52,029 nucleotides of DNA from positions 1-52,029 of the forward strand of contig LIIK01000015.1 in NCBI GenBank assembly GCA_001421095.1, read 5' to 3'. The position numbers and the translations under genes are program-made. Source of the DNA: Candidatus [Bacteroides] periocalifornicus (GTDB lineage Bacteria > Bacteroidota > Bacteroidia > Bacteroidales > CAJPTX01). Below the pieces are notes generated by a model. The model saw only the letters and a program-made list of their open reading frames with translations. It was not told where the DNA came from and searched no databases. Shown here one piece after another: positions 44,134 through 52,029 of the stretch (within the stretch, counting starts at the first letter, position 1; each line of letters starts with the position of its first letter).

Positions 44134-46545
44134 TTATCGCAGCTTTACTATCGTTACCCCAGCCCCCCCGAGCTGCTCGCTCTCGTCGGCAAACGACTCT
44201 ACCGTGGGCAGGCTTCGCAGCAATTCGCGAATGCGTGCGCGGAGGATACCATCACCCTTCCCGTGGAGGATGCGCAGGTGCTGCACTCCCACCATCAGCG
44301 CATCGTCTATGTGGTCTTGCACCTCTTGCAGAGCCTCTTCGCCGCGCATGCCCCGCACATCGAAGTCGCTGTGGAAATTGAGCCTACGCTGCCGTAGGCT
44401 GTCCACCGCAAGGCTGCTCTGCTGGCGCTGACTGCGGTCCGTCTTGCGAAATTCTGCCCCCGAAATCCGCTCCAACCTGTCGATAGGCACCGTGGTCATT
44501 ACCTGCCCTATGGCCACCACCGCCCGCTTGGGGGTTGCGCTCACGATCTGCCCTGTAGAGGTGGTGCCGACTATTCGCACGAAATCGCCCCCTGCCAGCG
44601 CATCGCCTGGGACGCTCGCCTGCTTGGAGGTTACTTCGGGCGCCCCTTCGTCTACAGGCTGCTTCAGCAGCGCGCTTTGGAACTCCTGCAGAGCGCCACG
44701 GGCCGCTTTGGTTTTCTCCCTATCGGCTGCGCTCTCCCTGATCTCGCGGATGGTGCGCTCTACCACCCTATTGCTCTCGCGTACTATGCGGCTCGCCTCA
44801 TCTTTAGCCTGGCGTACTATCTGGCGGCGTTGCTCGGCCAGCTCGGCCATAGCCTTATCCAGATTCGCCTTAAGCGTAGCCACTTGGGCGTAGAGAGCAT
44901 CGGCCTCTTGGCGACGTTGCGACCAGAGCTTTTTCTGGTTGGCCGCCTCGTGCAGTTGGCGTTCCAGGCTTATGTACTCACGCCCGGCCAACGCCTCAGC
45001 CCTCGCGATGAACTCGCGTGGCAGCCCCATCTTCCGCGCGATCTCAAAGGGGAAACTACTGCCAGGCATCCCCTGATCTAGCGAGTACAGTGGGCGTAGG
45101 TTACGGGTATCGAACCGCATAGCACCATTCACCAGCCCTTCGGTCTGCTCGGCGCAGTGCTTTAGGTTGGCGAAGTGCGTGGTCACTATGCCTAGGCAAT
45201 GGCTACGAGCCAGATTCTCCAGCACCGTCTCGGCAATAGCCCCACCCGCCGTGGGTTCTGTGCCGCTCCCTAGCTCGTCTATCAGGCAGAGCGACCGCGC
45301 CCCCGCATGCTCGGTGAAATACCGCATGGCCAGCAGATGGGAGCTGTAGGTACTCAAGTCGCTCTCCATGCTCTGCGCATCGCCAATATCCACAAATATA
45401 TCCTGGAATACCGATATTTCGCTATTCTCGCCCGCTAGGGGCAGAAAGCCGCACTGGGCCATGTAGACTGCCGTGGCAGCCGTTTTAAGCGCCACCGACT
45501 TCCCCCCAGCATTGGGGCCCGAGATCACAAGGATGCGCTCTTCCCCATCTAGGTTTAGATCCAGAGGCACAGGCTTTTTACCCTGCGTGGCGAGTGCCTG
45601 AACGAGCAGTGGATGCGTGGCGGAGCGCAGGTGAAGGGTCGGCTCATCGGCTAGGATGGGTCTAGAACCGCCCACCTGCAGGGCAAACAGCGCTTTGGCC
45701 CTTAGGGTGTCTACCTGGCCCAGCAGCGCGTAGCAACCCTTGAGAGCCTCGTGGTGCGGGCGTAGCGTGTCGGTAAATTCAGATAGGATGCGGGCTATCT
45801 CTTCCGACTCCTGGTGCTGGAGGTTGGCGATCTCATTCTGCGCCTCTAGAGCCTCATAGGGCTGTAGGTAAACCGTTTGCCCAGTAGCCGAGCGCCCGAG
45901 TTCTAGCGCTTGGAATTGCCGCTTGCTACCAGCAGGCACGGGGAGTACGGGCTTGCCGTCGCGCATTTGGATCTGCGCGCTTTCGTCTATTAGCCCCTGC
46001 TGCTGACCTTGCCGTAGCAGCTGCGCCATTATTCGGGATATCTGCCCCTGCCTATCGTATATGGCTCGCCGTATTTTTTGTAGGGCAGGGGAGGCAGAAT
46101 CCCGTACCACTCCATTCTGGTCTACCAATCGTTCTATCTGCCTGCATACCCCCTCGGGTACCAACGCAGTGCTCGTGAGCTCTCGTAATGCTGGGTACTC
46201 GCAGCCATCTTGCGCAAAAAACGCAACAATAGCCTCTATGGTCACAAGGGAATCGTGCAGTGCCACCAGCTCACCTGGGGTAAAACGTTCTTGGCTGCTG
46301 AGGAGAACCTTGAGGTTCGGGGTGAAGTCCAAGTACCCCTCTCGCGGGAATTCAGGGTGGAACATAAGCAGCTCCTTGAACTCGTGCAAGAGGTCGAGCC
46401 TCTGCGCAATGGCACGTGGGTCAGTGCTGAAAGCGGACTCCAGCACCCCCCGCCGCCCAAGCTCGCAGAGCGCAAGGGTCGCAATCTGTGCCCGCACTGG
46501 GGCAAAGCCAATACGAGCCTCAAGATCCTGTGGAAACAGCGGCAT
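44134..46545 (-). CDS. mutS2: Endonuclease MutS2
   Basis: A MutS-family ATPase of about 803 aa without the mismatch-recognition domain. Walker A is ISGPNAGGKSVALKT (Gly343 to Ser350), Walker B includes CLIDELGSGTEPTAGGAIAE, and the linker has a long coiled coil. The Smr nuclease domain (about 728-803) shows DVRGMRGEEALQEVQDHIDD, then LRILHGKGDGILRARIR. MutS2 acts in suppression of recombination or in ribosome rescue, depending on the species. ATG at 46545 is preferred over TTG at 46560. Its promoter lies within the orphan sorting-domain remnant on the other strand. Confidence 0.94.
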   Translation of the reverse strand: MPLFPQDLEARIGFAPVRAQIATLALCELGRRGVLESAFSTDPRAIAQRLDLLHEFKELLMFHPEFPREGYLDFTPNLKVLLSSQERFTPGELVALHDSLVTIEAIVAFFAQDGCEYPALRELTSTALVPEGVCRQIERLVDQNGVVRDSASPALQKIRRAIYDRQGQISRIMAQLLRQGQQQGLIDESAQIQMRDGKPVLPVPAGSKRQFQALELGRSATGQTVYLQPYEALEAQNEIANLQHQESEEIARILSEFTDTLRPHHEALKGCYALLGQVDTLRAKALFALQVGGSRPILADEPTLHLRSATHPLLVQALATQGKKPVPLDLNLDGEERILVISGPNAGGKSVALKTAATAVYMAQCGFLPLAGENSEISVFQDIFVDIGDAQSMESDLSTYSSHLLAMRYFTEHAGARSLCLIDELGSGTEPTAGGAIAETVLENLARSHCLGIVTTHFANLKHCAEQTEGLVNGAMRFDTRNLRPLYSLDQGMPGSSFPFEIARKMGLPREFIARAEALAGREYISLERQLHEAANQKKLWSQRRQEADALYAQVATLKANLDKAMAELAEQRRQIVRQAKDEASRIVRESNRVVERTIREIRESAADREKTKAARGALQEFQSALLKQPVDEGAPEVTSKQASVPGDALAGGDFVRIVGTTSTGQIVSATPKRAVVAIGQVMTTVPIDRLERISGAEFRKTDRSQRQQSSLAVDSLRQRRLNFHSDFDVRGMRGEEALQEVQDHIDDALMVGVQHLRILHGKGDGILRARIRELLRSLPTVESFADESEQLGGAGVTIVKLR

Positions 46546-46598
46546 GAAGTTTTGAAGCAAAGGGTATTACGGCGCAATGGCAGGCCAATCCTGCGCCG

Positions 46599-46606
46599 CA
46601 AAGGTA
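46599..46606 (-). promoter_or_regulatory. -7 box of mutS2
   Basis: Minus-strand TACCTTTG followed by CGGCGC, about 53 bases before the ATG at 46545. No strong -33 box is evident. Confidence 0.6.
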
Positions 46607-46881
46607 GTAAATCTACCGCATCATCGCCGTACCAATTCTATATTGCCCCCAACCCCACCAAGAGCCGATTCTCAGTCCATGTAGAGCTCCGCGAGCCTAT
46701 GGACTTCACGCTTTCGCTCTACTCTGCCGCCGCCATCGTCATCGCCCGCAAGCAGTTTCGCCATACGCAAGCTCAGTCATTCGAATTCACGCTACGAGAC
46801 GATGCCGAGGGGCTTTACAGCGTAGAACTACAGGCGGGCAATGAGCGGTCGCTACTCAAGCTCGTAAAGCTGAAGAACTGA
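46603..46881 (+). pseudogene. Orphan T9SS C-terminal sorting domain (remnant of a secreted-protein gene)
   Basis: The plus frame ending at 46881 reads FYIAPNPTKSRFSVHVELRE, then MDFTLSLYSAAAIVIARKQF, and ends GLYSVELQAGNERSLLKLVK, LKN. This is a full-length T9SS type A domain: PNPT near the start, a beta-sandwich, and the terminal basic stretch. There is no start codon, signal peptide or passenger upstream; further upstream the frame only runs antisense through mutS2. The passenger has been lost, probably by deletion joining the 3' end to the mutS2 promoter region. Confidence 0.65.
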
Positions 46882-46946
46882 CAACTCCCTATTGCCCCTC
46901 ACTTACCGAAGCAAAACGCCCTAGAAGGCATTCGCCCTGCCTGCGA

Positions 46947-47067
46947 TTTAGTAGCGACGTGGCGTGCCGCGTCGCGCCCGAAAAAACACGCACCTCGCCC
47001 GAAAAACACGCACCTCGCTCAAAAACACGCATTGCGCTCACAGAACACGCGTCGCGCTCATAAAACT
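46947..47067 (-). repeat. Family-C hairpin and 19-20 bp tandem units, inverted copy
   Basis: Bases 46947-46976 are the exact reverse complement of 12356-12385. They are followed by four units with ACACGC at 46986, 47006, 47025 and 47045, consensus TCGCTCAAAAACACGCACC. Read on the minus strand, the order (T-rich tandem units, then GCGACGCGGCACGCC hairpin) is the same as at 12271-12385. Confidence 0.75.
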
Positions 47068-47157
47068 TGGCGTAATAGACAAAAACTTACGTTGCGCATC
47101 AACGCTTTGAACTAGCCTCCATCCCATCCTCGGCACACTAACCCAATACTAGCTTGG

Positions 47158-47207
47158 GCAAAAGCGGGGAGGCCGTACCCTATACGGTGCGGCCTCCCCG
47201 CTTTTGC
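47158..47207. terminator. Strong bidirectional terminator-like hairpin
   Basis: GCAAAAGCGGGGAGGCCG and CGGCCTCCCCGCTTTTGC (the stem extends to 22 pairs with one mismatch) surround CTATAC. It probably once ended the gene whose sorting domain remains at 46603-46881. The nearest intact genes diverge from it. Confidence 0.8.
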
Positions 47208-47381
47208 ATAGAATTTTCTGGCTGATTTACAGCATCTTCTACCCATACAGAGGACACATGCACCCTCCTTCACATCCAGGCGGTATGCTGTAGCCGACCT
47301 TTTCTCCGTTTTTCCTAACAGCAAAGAACAGCGCTACGACTTCTAGCCCTCAGCCCTCGTCACGTTAAAATCCACACAACT

Positions 47382-48263
47382 ATGCGAAACCCTAGACTCT
47401 CAATCCTGCTCATAGTCCTCACTATCAGCACGCTATCATACGGGCAGTCCGCATTGCAGAGCGCCCCACCCATATCAGACTCTGCGCTCGTTGCCCTATG
47501 GGATGCCTCCACGGCCAACCTTGCCGACACCCTGCTTGGGCAAAAGATCCAGCAGGCCATTATCCACCGTATAGCACTATCACGCAAGGCCATCACCCCA
47601 CTCCCCACCCTGCGGGGGATGCGCGATCTCCATTCACCCGACAGCCTCCTGCGCATCATCACGTGGGCGCACAGCACCCCAGAGGGGGAGTGGAGCTACA
47701 TGGGAATCCTTGCGCACCAGGCGGGGGGCAGCACCGTAGCGCTCTTCCCCCTGCACGATGCCCGCCTCCCCGTGGGGCGAGGCCTTATCGACGAGCAGCT
47801 GTTCTCCGAAGAGCGCACACCCTCCAATTGGCTGGGCGCCAGCTACTACGCCCTCGTCCCATTCGTTTGGCACTCCCAGCCAAGCTACCTGCTCCTAGGG
47901 GTAGCGGGCGCCACCGAGCTGGTAACGCGGCGCGTGGTAGAGAGCCTGCAGTTCGACAAGAGCGGCGCCCCCCACTTCGGCATCCCTTGCCTCATGTACC
48001 AGCGCAAACAGTACAGACGGATGCTGTGGAGCCATGGGCGCCGCGTAGCCATGACCCTCCACCCCATAGATGATGGGCGAAGAATCCTGATAGACCACCT
48101 ATCTCCCTCACGCCCAGAGTTCTCCGGCATGCCCCAATTCTACGGGCCAGACTTCTCGCAGGATGTGCTAGAGCTCTCGCCCGCCGGCAGTTGGGTCTAC
48201 CAGTTCGACCAGGAGGTAGCTGCCCCCAAACCTCCTGTATCAGATAGCGTTCCGAAGAAATAG
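47382..48263 (+). CDS. Exported protein of unknown function
   Basis: A 293-aa protein that I cannot assign. It has a signal peptide (RLSILLIVLTISTLSYGQ, cleavage after about residue 21). The mature part is rich in Trp/Tyr beta-type stretches: EGEWSYMGILAHQAGGSTVA, LGASYYALVPFVWHSQPSYL, then LLGVAGATE, and RKQYRRMLWSHGRRVAMTLH, LILIDHL-like (RILIDHLSPSRPEF). The last 20 residues are Pro- and Lys-rich. There is no sorting domain or lipobox, so a periplasmic location is likely. The frame is supported by its clean start, signal peptide and codon use; the overlapping frame at 47498-48073 has none. No clear promoter. Neighbours give no hint of function. Confidence 0.75.
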   Translation: MRNPRLSILLIVLTISTLSYGQSALQSAPPISDSALVALWDASTANLADTLLGQKIQQAIIHRIALSRKAITPLPTLRGMRDLHSPDSLLRIITWAHSTPEGEWSYMGILAHQAGGSTVALFPLHDARLPVGRGLIDEQLFSEERTPSNWLGASYYALVPFVWHSQPSYLLLGVAGATELVTRRVVESLQFDKSGAPHFGIPCLMYQRKQYRRMLWSHGRRVAMTLHPIDDGRRILIDHLSPSRPEFSGMPQFYGPDFSQDVLELSPAGSWVYQFDQEVAAPKPPVSDSVPKK

Positions 48264-48517
48264 CGGATCTCCTTAAAGCCGAAAGGGATGATTGGACAGG
48301 AATCTCAACAAAAGCCGCGTACTCGAACCCTTGGCTGGAGCGTCCTCTTCACTCTTGCAATTAAAAGAATTCTGAGCCCTCTGCAAAAGTCCTACCCATA
48401 CTGAAAAGTCCACTCCCAACGGTAAGGGTTACCCGTCCCCATCCATCAGCCCCCGCCATTCTACTCCACCCCCACCGCAGAAATTCCCCTATTACGCTGA
48501 AAATTGGCGTAAATGCT
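48264..48517. other. Non-coding spacer before the DPP III gene
   Basis: No gene. GCCCTCTGCAAAAGTCC at 48376-48392 matches GCCCTCTACAAGAAGTCC at 773-790, the terminal part of the family-B repeat. The rest of that repeat is not recognisable here. Confidence 0.4.
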
Positions 48518-48525
48518 TATCTTTG
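48518..48525 (+). promoter_or_regulatory. -7 box of the DPP III gene
   Basis: TATCTTTG followed by CATG, 24 bases before the ATG at 48549. Confidence 0.6.
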
Positions 48526-48548
48526 CATGTCAATAATGGAGGTTAGCA

Positions 48549-50594
48549 ATGCGTAAATACATCGCCATGTCGCTATTACTATGCGCTGCCGCGCTCAGTG
48601 CCTGCGGGCCCAGAGGAGGGCAGAATTCCGAGGAGAACAGCACCAATCCCTGGCAGCTCGACCAGTTTGCAGACCTACGCATCATGCGGTACGAGATACC
48701 CGAGTGGGATAGCCTCACGCCGCAGCAGCACGTACTCTGCTACTACCTAAGCCAAGCCGCGCTCTGCGGGCGCGATATCCTCTGGGACCAGAACTATGAA
48801 CACAACCTGGCCATCCGCCACATCCTCGAGGGGATCTACCGTGGCTACAAGGGCGATACGGACGATGCGCAGTGGAAGGCCTTTGAAGTCTACCTGAAAC
48901 GCGTCTGGTTCTCCAATGGGATTCACCACCACTACGCAGAGACCAAGATAGAACCCGGCTTTGAGGCCAGCTACCTCGCGCACCTCGTGAGGGAAACAGA
49001 CCCCACCAACTTCCCAGAGCAATACCGCGATACGGTAGAACTGCTCAAGTTCTTGGTTCCCATACTCTACGACCCGAGCGTAGCCCCAAAGCGGGTAAAC
49101 AAGGCCGCGGGGGTCGATCTGCTCGCGACCTCCTCCATGAACTTCTACCGCGGAGTTACCCAGGCCGAGGCCGAAGCCTACTACAAAAACCTCCACAAAA
49201 AGGGAGGCAATGACCGCCTAGCCTACGGCATGAACTCCCAGCTGGTGAAGAACGACGGCGTTACCCAGGAGCGGGTATGGAGCGCCGGGGGCATGTATGG
49301 CGCAGCCATTGAGCAGATCATCTTCTGGCTCGAAAAGGCCAAAGCGGTGGCCGAAACCCCCGAGCAGGCCCGCACCATAGAGACCCTCATCGCCTTCTAC
49401 CAAACCGGGAGCCTAGAGAAGTTCAACGAGTACTGCATAGCCTGGGTGAACGACACCGCCGCCAAGGTAGACTTTGTGAACGGATTCATAGAGGACTACG
49501 GCGATCCACTGGGCATAAAATGCAGCTGGGAGGGCTTGGTAAACTTCAAGGACCTAGCCGCCACCCGCCGCACCGAGATCATCTCGGCCAACGCCCAGTG
49601 GTTTGAGGACCACTCGCCCATAGATGCCGCGTTCCGCAAACCCCAGGTGAAGGGCATAACAGCCAAGGTGATAAACGCCGTGCAGCTAGGCGGCGACAGC
49701 TACCCCAGCACCCCCATCGGCATCAACCTCCCAAATGCCAACTGGATCCGCCGCGAGCACGGCTCCAAAAGCGTAACCCTAGAGAATATCACCTACGCGT
49801 ATGACAAGGCCGCCGAGGGCAACGGATTCCTCGAGGAATTCGCCAACAGCCCCGAGGAGATAGCCCGCGCGCGCAAATACGCCGCCCTAAGCAGCAACAT
49901 CCATACCGACCTTCACGAGTGCCTAGGGCACGGCAGCGGCCAGCTCGCACCCGGCATAAAGGATGGCGCCCTCAAGAACTACTCCGCCACCCTAGAGGAG
50001 GCCCGGGCCGACCTCTTTGCGCTCTACTACATCCGCGACCCCAAGCTCGTGGAGCTCGGCGTGCTGCCCGAGGGCGAGTACTCAGAGGCAGAATACGACA
50101 GCTACATCCGCAATGGGCTACTCACCCAAGTAACCCGCATCAAGCTCGGCGAAGAGATAGAGGAAGACCACATGCGAAACCGCGCCCTCATAGCCCGCTG
50201 GTGCTTTGAGAACGGGCAGAAGCAGCACGTGATAGAACTCCTCGAACGCAAGGGCAAGCACTACGTAAAAATCAACGACTACGACGCGCTACGAAACCTC
50301 TTCGGGCAGCTACTCAAAATAGTTCAACGCATCAAAAGCACCGGCGACTTCCAGGCCGGCAAAGAGCTCGTGGAGCAGTACGGCGTGAAGATCGACCCAG
50401 AGCTCCACAAGGAGGTACTAACGCGCTACCAGGCGCTGAACCTAGCCCCCTACGGCGGCTTTGTGAACCCGCGCATCGTACCCGTAGAAAAGGACGGCCA
50501 GGTGGTAGATGCCACCGTGCAATACGAGAACAACTACGTGCAGCAGATGCTAGAGTACGGGGAGAAATTCTCGCTACTACCGCTGGAGAACTAG
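48549..50594 (+). CDS. Dipeptidyl peptidase III (M49), lipoprotein
   Basis: A zinc exopeptidase that removes dipeptides from peptide N-termini. 681 aa. The signal MRKYIAMSLLLCAAALSAC ends in a lipobox (LSAC, then GP), so it is lipid-anchored, not cytosolic like eukaryotic DPP III. The metal site is HECLGHGSGQ (His456, Glu457, His461), the six-residue HExxGH variant of M49, with the third ligand in EEARAD (Glu484). Length and SYPSTPIGINLPNANWIR also fit the family. The substituted Cys-Leu in HECLGH is as I recall for Bacteroidetes members. gcvT starts 103 bases after the stop. The enzyme would suit an asaccharolytic, peptide-using lifestyle. Confidence 0.93.
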   Translation: MRKYIAMSLLLCAAALSACGPRGGQNSEENSTNPWQLDQFADLRIMRYEIPEWDSLTPQQHVLCYYLSQAALCGRDILWDQNYEHNLAIRHILEGIYRGYKGDTDDAQWKAFEVYLKRVWFSNGIHHHYAETKIEPGFEASYLAHLVRETDPTNFPEQYRDTVELLKFLVPILYDPSVAPKRVNKAAGVDLLATSSMNFYRGVTQAEAEAYYKNLHKKGGNDRLAYGMNSQLVKNDGVTQERVWSAGGMYGAAIEQIIFWLEKAKAVAETPEQARTIETLIAFYQTGSLEKFNEYCIAWVNDTAAKVDFVNGFIEDYGDPLGIKCSWEGLVNFKDLAATRRTEIISANAQWFEDHSPIDAAFRKPQVKGITAKVINAVQLGGDSYPSTPIGINLPNANWIRREHGSKSVTLENITYAYDKAAEGNGFLEEFANSPEEIARARKYAALSSNIHTDLHECLGHGSGQLAPGIKDGALKNYSATLEEARADLFALYYIRDPKLVELGVLPEGEYSEAEYDSYIRNGLLTQVTRIKLGEEIEEDHMRNRALIARWCFENGQKQHVIELLERKGKHYVKINDYDALRNLFGQLLKIVQRIKSTGDFQAGKELVEQYGVKIDPELHKEVLTRYQALNLAPYGGFVNPRIVPVEKDGQVVDATVQYENNYVQQMLEYGEKFSLLPLEN

Positions 50595-50697
50595 AAAACT
50601 ACGCCCAGCAACGCACTGCGCCAGCCCTACCACAGAACCACAGAGCAACACACGGTGATGCCACCCCAATGGCAGCACCCAAGGATTTTACAATACC

Positions 50698-51798
50698 ATG
50701 AAAGAGACACCATTGCACAGCCGCCACGTAGCCCTCGGGGCGAAAATGGCCGAGTTTGCGGGCTACGACATGCCCATCGAGTACACCGGGATCAATGACG
50801 AGCACCTCACCGTAAGGCACGGCGTGGGGGTGTTCGACGTATCGCACATGGGCGAAATCTGGGTGCAGGGGCAGCAGGCCGTAGAGTTCCTGCAACGGGT
50901 AATAAGCAACGACGCCACCGCGCTAGCCGATGGTGGCGTGCAGTACAGCTACTTCCCAAACCCGAAGGGGGGGATAATAGACGATTTCCTGAACTACAGG
51001 CTCTCGCCAAACCGCTACCTGCTGGTGGTGAACGCCGCCAACCTCGAGAAAGACTGGGCCTGGCTGAGTCAAGAGGCAAAACGATTCGATGGGGTAGAGC
51101 TGCAGAACAGTTCGCTCGAAACCGGGCAACTCGCCGTGCAGGGGCCCCTGGCCATGAAGGTGGTGCAGAAACTGGTAGACGAACCCATAGAGGATCTAAA
51201 GTACTACACCTTCAAGATCGTAACCCTAGCCGGGCAGCCAGGCGTAATCCTCTCTGCCACGGGCTACACCGGGGCTGGTGGATGCGAAATCTACTGCAAA
51301 TCTGAACAGCTTGCGCACATTTGGGATGCGCTCATGGAGGCCGGGAAAACCGAGGGGATAAAACCCGCAGGGCTCGGCGCGCGAGACACCCTCCGCCTCG
51401 AGATGGGATTCTGCCTCTACGGGCATGAAATAAACGATGAAACCTCACCCATAGAGGCCGGGCTGGGCTGGGTTACCAAGCTCAAGGAGGGGAAAGACAT
51501 GATAGGCAAAGACCCCATAGCCGCGGTGAAGGCCGCAGGGCCTCGGCGCAAACTGGTGGGCTTTGAGATGGTAGACAAGGGGATACCGCGCCAGCACTAC
51601 CGTATCCTGGATGCCCAGGGCAATCCCATAGGCGAGGTAACCAGCGGAACCATGTCGCCCTGCATGAAAATCGGGATCGGCATGGGCTACGTCCAGAAAG
51701 AGCATGCGGCAGTAGATGGTGAGATCTTCATAGAGATTCGCAATAAGCCCCTGAAAGCCAAGGTAGTAAAACTCCCAATATACAAAGGAGGAAAATAG
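50698..51798 (+). CDS. gcvT: Aminomethyltransferase (glycine cleavage T protein)
   Basis: Transfers the methylene group from aminomethyl-lipoyl H protein to tetrahydrofolate and releases ammonia. 366 aa. Motifs are VGVFDVSHMGEIWVQG, YSYFPNPKGGIIDDF, LAVQGP, SATGYTGAGGCEIYC with the conserved Glu, LGARDTLRLEMGFCLYGHE, and C-terminal EVTSGTMSPCMKIGIGMGYV. It depends on lipoylated H protein, so it is linked in function to lipA/lipB earlier in the window. No glycine riboswitch is visible in the 103-base upstream gap. A strong terminator follows. Confidence 0.95.
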   Translation: MKETPLHSRHVALGAKMAEFAGYDMPIEYTGINDEHLTVRHGVGVFDVSHMGEIWVQGQQAVEFLQRVISNDATALADGGVQYSYFPNPKGGIIDDFLNYRLSPNRYLLVVNAANLEKDWAWLSQEAKRFDGVELQNSSLETGQLAVQGPLAMKVVQKLVDEPIEDLKYYTFKIVTLAGQPGVILSATGYTGAGGCEIYCKSEQLAHIWDALMEAGKTEGIKPAGLGARDTLRLEMGFCLYGHEINDETSPIEAGLGWVTKLKEGKDMIGKDPIAAVKAAGPRRKLVGFEMVDKGIPRQHYRILDAQGNPIGEVTSGTMSPCMKIGIGMGYVQKEHAAVDGEIFIEIRNKPLKAKVVKLPIYKGGK

Positions 51799-51825
51799 CC
51801 GCCGCGTATTACCCTAGCAAAAAGC

Positions 51826-51858
51826 GAGAGGAGTCCTACCACTCCTCTCCTTTTTTTT
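51826..51858 (+). terminator. Terminator of gcvT
   Basis: GAGAGGAGT and ACTCCTCTC form a 9-bp stem around CCTACC, followed by C and eight T, 28 bases after the stop. Confidence 0.92.
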
Positions 51859-51919
51859 GCGCCAAGAGAAGAACGCTATCCCCTGAAACGGGTGAAAGGA
51901 GATCGCCTCCCCACCCCAT

Positions 51920-51975
51920 CTAAACGGCACAGCACGCCACAACGCCCTAAATCGCGACGCGCTACGTCGCTACAA
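51920..51975. repeat. Worn family-C hairpin pieces
   Basis: CGGCACAGCACGCCACAACG and ATCGCGACGCGCTACGTCGC, TAC resemble the family-C hairpin (GCGACGCGGCACGCCACGTC, GCTAC). Similarity is partial and there are no tandem units. Confidence 0.4.
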
Positions 51976-51982
51976 ACGCGCA

Positions 51983-52029
51983 CCCCGTATGCCCCCCGTA
52001 CTGCGCCGTACCTCCGCCGTACATGCGTA
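51983..52029. repeat. Probable start of a third 115-bp iteron element, cut by window edge
   Basis: CGCCGTACC at 52004 and CGCCGTACA at 52015 keep the 11-bp period and 2-bp spacers of the other copies, preceded by looser units CCCCGTACT and CCCCGTATG. The central palindrome, if present, would lie beyond the window. Confidence 0.5.

Noticed and set aside
46210..46602. N-terminal part of the plus frame that ends in the orphan sorting domain
   Set aside because: It runs antisense through the conserved start of mutS2 and has no signal peptide; only the part after about 46603 looks like protein.
46972..47067. Tandem units that could be taken for a CRISPR array
   Set aside because: Units are 19-20 bp, adjoining and degenerate, with no spacers and no cas genes.
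47498..48073. Open frame of 191 codons overlapping the unknown exported protein
   Set aside because: Pro/Arg/His-rich out-of-frame reading; the overlapping frame has a signal peptide and normal composition.
50595..50697. Possible glycine riboswitch before gcvT
   Set aside because: The gap is only 103 bases and shows no paired glycine-aptamer pattern or terminator/antiterminator.

Overview
The window looks like a chromosomal segment of a Bacteroidota, most likely Bacteroidales (Porphyromonas/Tannerella-like), with fairly GC-rich genes. Three things support this. Several exported proteins end in type IX secretion (T9SS) C-terminal sorting domains. Promoters carry the Bacteroidetes -7 box TAnnTTTG (TACCTTTG occurs before lipA, uvrA, lptB, two surface-protein genes, valS and mutS2). 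The housekeeping genes are of Bacteroidales type (class-II-like IleS, single-Cys DksA-like protein, two UvrA paralogues, lipoprotein DPP III). I see no rRNA or CRISPR array and no convincing tRNA.

Layout. 1-1150 is accessory: the right end of an IS3-family element has cut into a T9SS-type surface-protein gene, and the remnant borders a 115-bp palindromic iteron repeat. 1196-10153 is a giant (about 2985 aa) secreted subtilisin-like protease with many C-terminal modules. Next come an acyl-CoA synthetase and a TPR/beta-propeller/SPOR envelope protein, then short metabolic operons: pabB-pabC (p-aminobenzoate) and lipA-lipB (lipoate). recJ follows, then a decayed regulated gene, then uvrA copy 1. 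A solitary C5 DNA methyltransferase sits between two dispersed repeats. After it comes an envelope operon (lptB, a SiaC/DUF1987 protein, a lytic transglycosylase) and uvrA copy 2. 31.5-35.6 kb holds two tandem paralogous T9SS cargo genes with almost identical 3' ends. valS ends the plus-strand block. The minus strand then carries ileS, a DksA-like gene, lspA and lemA, followed by mutS2. The right end has an orphan T9SS sorting domain, an unknown exported protein, DPP III and gcvT.

The unexplained part is the repeats. (A) A 115-bp element has three 9-bp iterons at 11-bp period on each side of a central palindrome. It occurs at 630-744 and, internally inverted, at 25793-25907, and probably begins again at the right edge. 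Its outer arms differ between copies but still pair. (B) A roughly 100-140 bp degenerate repeat lies, in the same orientation, directly upstream of the acyl-CoA synthetase, recJ and the methyltransferase, and inverted at 773-885. (C) About 20-bp tandem units end in a GC-rich hairpin; the same 30 bp occurs inverted at 12356-12385 and 46947-46976. (D) A terminator and promoter fused into one cassette appear three times at 31.4, 33.5 and 35.7 kb.

Functions are inferred from motifs and family knowledge read by eye. No database search was run, and starts and domain edges are approximate.
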